This document shows positions 5,690 through 7,530 of a DNA stretch of 7,530 bases, piece by piece. Source of the stretch: an uncultured Eubacteriales bacterium (lineage in GTDB: Bacteria > Bacillota > Clostridia > Christensenellales > CAG-917); contig URTQ01000074.1 of assembly GCA_900550855.1 (NCBI GenBank), positions 1 to 7,530 of the forward strand, given 5' to 3'. The notes under the pieces are model-generated. The model saw only the letters and a list, made by a program, of their open reading frames with translations. It ran no database searches and was not told where the DNA came from. The position numbers were made by a program, and so were the translations under genes. The first letter of the stretch is position 1. Every line of letters starts with the position of its first letter.

Positions 5690-5703
5690 TTGCCCTTGGG
5701 CAA
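5690..5703. promoter_or_regulatory. Short palindrome in the membrane-protein leader
   Basis: TTGCCC (5690-5695), TT, GGGCAA (5698-5703) is an exact 6-bp inverted repeat with a 2-nt centre, just after the predicted transcription start at about 5685. It may be a second operator for the divergent control region. As RNA the loop would be too tight unless the innermost pair opens. Confidence 0.45.
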
Positions 5704-5725
5704 TTCGCATTTTAAGAGGAACTTT

Positions 5726-6055
5726 ATGGAAGAAACATTAGGGGATTTGATGAGGCGTATAAATCGATTGGCGACAATTACATACGGTATCATTACAAGC
5801 GTTGTTTCGATTTTTGCAATCTCGGTATTCGTTACGGGAATTATTTATTGTACTGACAATAATGTCAAATTGGGCATATACTTGATAACTTCCGCTATAA
5901 TCGGCGGTACAATTCTATTGTGTAGTTTTGCAGTTTCGTACGCACTTATTTTGCTTGTTATAGAAATGGTGAAGGACATAAGACAGATTAGATTAAAAGC
6001 CGAAAACACTAACGAATCAGAAAAAACTAACGAAGCGTTTGATACAACCAAGTAA
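5726..6055 (+). CDS. Small protein with two membrane helices, unknown function
   Basis: 109-aa protein that I cannot place in a family. Residues 1-15 are amphipathic and basic (Arg10, Arg11, Arg14). Hydrophobic segments run about 16-42 and 49-80, separated by a short polar turn (TDNNVK). The C-terminal tail (81-109) starts with Lys and Arg residues and ends in an acidic, Asn/Thr-rich stretch with TNESEK and TNEAF as a loose repeat. Positive charges at both ends suggest both termini face the cytoplasm. ATG 5726 is chosen because AAGAGGA (5714-5720) sits 5 nt upstream; the longer frame from 5690 starts within the predicted leader. It is expressed from a perfect consensus promoter under a probable XRE operator. 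No terminator separates it from mnmA, 59 nt downstream. A small regulated membrane effector is possible but not shown. Confidence 0.72.
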   Translation: MEETLGDLMRRINRLATITYGIITSVVSIFAISVFVTGIIYCTDNNVKLGIYLITSAIIGGTILLCSFAVSYALILLVIEMVKDIRQIRLKAENTNESEKTNEAFDTTK

Positions 6056-6079
6056 TTTTCGCAGAAAAACAACTCTCGC

Positions 6080-6108
6080 TTTACATACCGACGGCAAAAT
6101 GCTAAAAT
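6080..6108 (+). promoter_or_regulatory. Promoter of mnmA placing transcription start at the ATG
   Basis: -35 TTTACA (6080-6085), 17-nt spacer, -10 TAAAAT (6103-6108) with an extended TG at 6100-6101. Only 6 nt separate the -10 from ATG 6115, so RNA should begin at or within a base or two of the A of the start codon. No Shine-Dalgarno precedes the ATG, in agreement with a leaderless mRNA. Confidence 0.72.
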
Positions 6109-6114
6109 GTCCGT

Positions 6115-7206
6115 ATGGACGAAAAGAAAAAACGAGTTGTCGTCGGTATGTCCGGCGGCGTGGATAGCGCGGTTGCCGCTGCTCTTTTGAAAGAGCAGGG
6201 CTTTGACGTTGTCGGACTTTATATGTCCAACTGGAAAGAAACAGACCCGAATGGTTGCTGCACCGGCGAGCAAGACTGGACGGACGTTCGATATATCTGC
6301 GACAAAATCGATATTCCGTATTACTCGGTGGACTTTTCCGAGCAGTATATGAACAACGTTTTCAAACTTTTCGTTGACGAGTACAAGAAGGGCAGAACAC
6401 CCAATCCCGACGTGCTTTGCAATCGCGAAGTCAAGTTCGGACCGTTTGCGGATTTCGCGCGCGAACTCGGCGCGGATTATATCGCGACGGGACACTATTG
6501 CAGAATAAGACACGACGGCGATACTCATTATTTGCTTCGAGCAAAGGACGACAACAAGGACCAGACGTATTTTCTCAATCAGGTTTCGTCCTATCAACTT
6601 CGCGACGTCATTTTCCCGCTCGGCGATATGACCAAACCCGAAGTCAGAGAACTCGCGCTCAAATTCGACATTCCCGTCGCAAAGAAAAAGGATAGCACGG
6701 GCATTTGTTTTATCGGCGAGCGCAATTTCAGACAATTCCTTTCGCAATACATTCCTATGAAGGACGGCGACATCGTTACGCAGGACGGCAAGGTTGTCGG
6801 AAGACATCACGGCGTATATTTTTACACGCTCGGTCAGCGTAGGGGGCTGGGTATAGGCGGAAGTGCGGACGGCAACGGCGAGAGATGGTTCGTTCTCGGC
6901 AAAGACGTGGCGAAAAACTTGCTTATCGTATCACAAGGCGAAGACGATATTCTTTTCAAAGACGGACTCGTCACCGAGGGTTTCAATTTCATTACGCCAC
7001 TGCCAGCAAAAGCGTTCGATTGCGAGGTACGCATAAAGCACCGTCAACCCTTGCAAAAGGCGCGCGCCGAGGTTCTAGAAAACGGCGACGTACGAATCGT
7101 GTTCGAGCAAAAGCAACGAGCAATCGCAGAAGGGCAATATGCCGTCGTGTATTACGGCGAAATTTGTTTGGGTGGCGGCGTGATAAATCATTCGTTCGAT
7201 TTGTAA
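6115..7206 (+). CDS. mnmA: tRNA-specific 2-thiouridylase
   Basis: 363-aa cytoplasmic enzyme that puts sulfur on C2 of the wobble uridine (U34) of tRNAs for Lys, Glu and Gln. It adenylates U34 with ATP and accepts persulfide sulfur from a cysteine desulfurase. The PP-loop SGGVDS lies at residues 13-18. The two catalytic cysteines are Cys102 (in NPDVLCNREVKFG) and Cys198 (in STGICFIGERNF), at the expected positions. GHYCRI, QTYFLNQVS and YTLGQRRGLG are further family signatures, and the length is normal. No other in-frame ATG with a better ribosome site lies near the N-terminus: the family's VVVGMSGGVDS begins at residue 8, so ATG 6115 is right although no Shine-Dalgarno precedes it. It has its own terminator. 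No desulfurase gene lies beside it. Confidence 0.96.
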   Translation: MDEKKKRVVVGMSGGVDSAVAAALLKEQGFDVVGLYMSNWKETDPNGCCTGEQDWTDVRYICDKIDIPYYSVDFSEQYMNNVFKLFVDEYKKGRTPNPDVLCNREVKFGPFADFARELGADYIATGHYCRIRHDGDTHYLLRAKDDNKDQTYFLNQVSSYQLRDVIFPLGDMTKPEVRELALKFDIPVAKKKDSTGICFIGERNFRQFLSQYIPMKDGDIVTQDGKVVGRHHGVYFYTLGQRRGLGIGGSADGNGERWFVLGKDVAKNLLIVSQGEDDILFKDGLVTEGFNFITPLPAKAFDCEVRIKHRQPLQKARAEVLENGDVRIVFEQKQRAIAEGQYAVVYYGEICLGGGVINHSFDL

Positions 7207-7231
7207 GCGCAAAATATATTAAGGAAACGAG

Positions 7232-7258
7232 AACCTTGTCGAAACGGCAAGGTTTTTT
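7232..7258 (+). terminator. Rho-independent terminator of mnmA
   Basis: AACCTTGTCG (7232-7241) pairs with CGGCAAGGTT (7245-7254) in ten positions (one G-U) around AAA, followed by a run of T to 7258. It starts 26 nt after the mnmA stop. Confidence 0.88.
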
Positions 7259-7324
7259 GTTGTAAAAATTCCGAAACCGATAATCGAATCTAATGTGAAA
7301 TACGGTGCGTGTTTTTGGAAAAAC

Positions 7325-7348
7325 AAAAAGCACAACAAGATGTTGTGC
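7325..7348 (-). terminator. Minus-strand terminator without a visible gene
   Basis: GCACAACA (7330-7337) and TGTTGTGC (7341-7348) pair exactly around AGA. On the minus strand the stem is followed by TTTTT (plus 7325-7329) and G, then more T. It would stop transcription coming from the right. No minus-strand coding frame of quality lies in 7350-7530, so the transcript starts beyond the window or is a short RNA. Confidence 0.6.
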
Positions 7349-7368
7349 GGCAATATTCCGCATACGCC

Positions 7369-7434
7369 CATATATATATGAACGCGCACACGCATATGCG
7401 CGCGCACGCGTACGCATTACGCGCACATATATGT
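7369..7434. repeat. Alternating purine-pyrimidine tract (Z-DNA/cruciform-prone)
   Basis: Across 66 bp, purines and pyrimidines alternate strictly except at two phase breaks (7380-7382 and 7417/7418). The uninterrupted core, 7382-7417, is 36 nt of mostly CG, CA and TA steps. The flanks are (TA)n-rich, ending in TATATG, and the tract holds small palindromes such as GCATATGC and ACATATATGT. The left flank and the reverse complement of the right flank resemble each other, so extrusion as a hairpin is also possible. Minus-strand frames through it give low-complexity Cys/Ala/Arg peptides and are not taken as genes. Confidence 0.75.
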
Positions 7435-7500
7435 TTAGGTTTTCCGTTCGCCTCTAAACAGTGGATTTTCAAGACAAAACGTTTGATTTTTCCATATATG

Positions 7501-7527
7501 AAAAAATTCTTAAAAAATTTACAAAAA
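7501..7527. other. Phased A-tracts, probably intrinsically curved DNA
   Basis: A-runs of 6, 6 and 5 begin at 7501, 7512 and 7523, exactly 11 bp apart, close to one helical turn. Such phasing bends DNA. The window ends here, so whether this lies upstream of a promoter cannot be seen. Confidence 0.5.
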
Positions 7528-7530
7528 CTT

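Noticed and set aside
5845..6810. 321-aa minus-strand open frame opposite mnmA and the small membrane gene
   Set aside because: It crosses two plus-strand genes and the mnmA promoter, and shows no domain; an antisense shadow.
7290..7472. 60-aa minus-strand frame rich in Cys and Ala
   Set aside because: The start is TTG without a ribosome site, and the composition simply reflects the alternating purine-pyrimidine tract; it also reads through the minus-strand terminator.

Overview
The window reads as chromosomal DNA of a low-to-moderate GC Gram-positive bacterium, most likely an uncultured gut-type member of the Clostridia. This placement is inference. It rests on consensus sigma-A-type promoters (several with an extended -10 TG), purine-rich Shine-Dalgarno sequences, a tRNA-Arg with an encoded CCA, and gene families typical of Clostridia. 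No taxon marker is present, so the assignment is tentative.

Layout. Positions 1-374 are non-coding, with a strong hairpin, a perfect terminator-like stem-loop and an orphan tRNA T-arm-like element. Positions 375-3127 form one transcription unit: promoter, tldD (HExxxH metalloprotease), tldE (its degenerate partner) and a rho-independent terminator. Positions 3128-3492 hold two minus-strand terminators and a minus-strand tRNA-Arg(CCG) with its own promoter. Positions 3526-4580 hold cysK (cysteine synthase) behind its own promoter and a leader of about 125 nt. Positions 4599-5385 encode a membrane protein with a four-cysteine zinc ribbon, again with promoter and terminator. Positions 5415-6055 are a compact divergent module: a 69-aa XRE-family repressor (minus) and a 109-aa protein with two membrane helices (plus). 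They share a control region with a perfect consensus promoter and an 8-bp inverted-repeat operator. Positions 6080-7258 hold mnmA (tRNA 2-thiouridylase), which appears to be transcribed as a leaderless mRNA, and its terminator. Positions 7325-7530 are non-coding but structurally unusual: a minus-strand terminator, a 66-bp alternating purine-pyrimidine tract and A-tracts phased at 11 bp.

How the genes work together. Most genes here are single units with their own promoters. TldD and TldE are expected to form one heteromeric protease. CysK makes cysteine, which is the sulfur source (via cysteine desulfurase) for MnmA's thiolation of tRNA, but nothing in the layout couples the two genes. The tldDE pair uses CTG leucine codons freely, whereas cysK has none and mnmA one, so tldDE probably entered this genome by transfer. 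The least-described and most interesting unit is the XRE/two-helix membrane protein pair with its operator.
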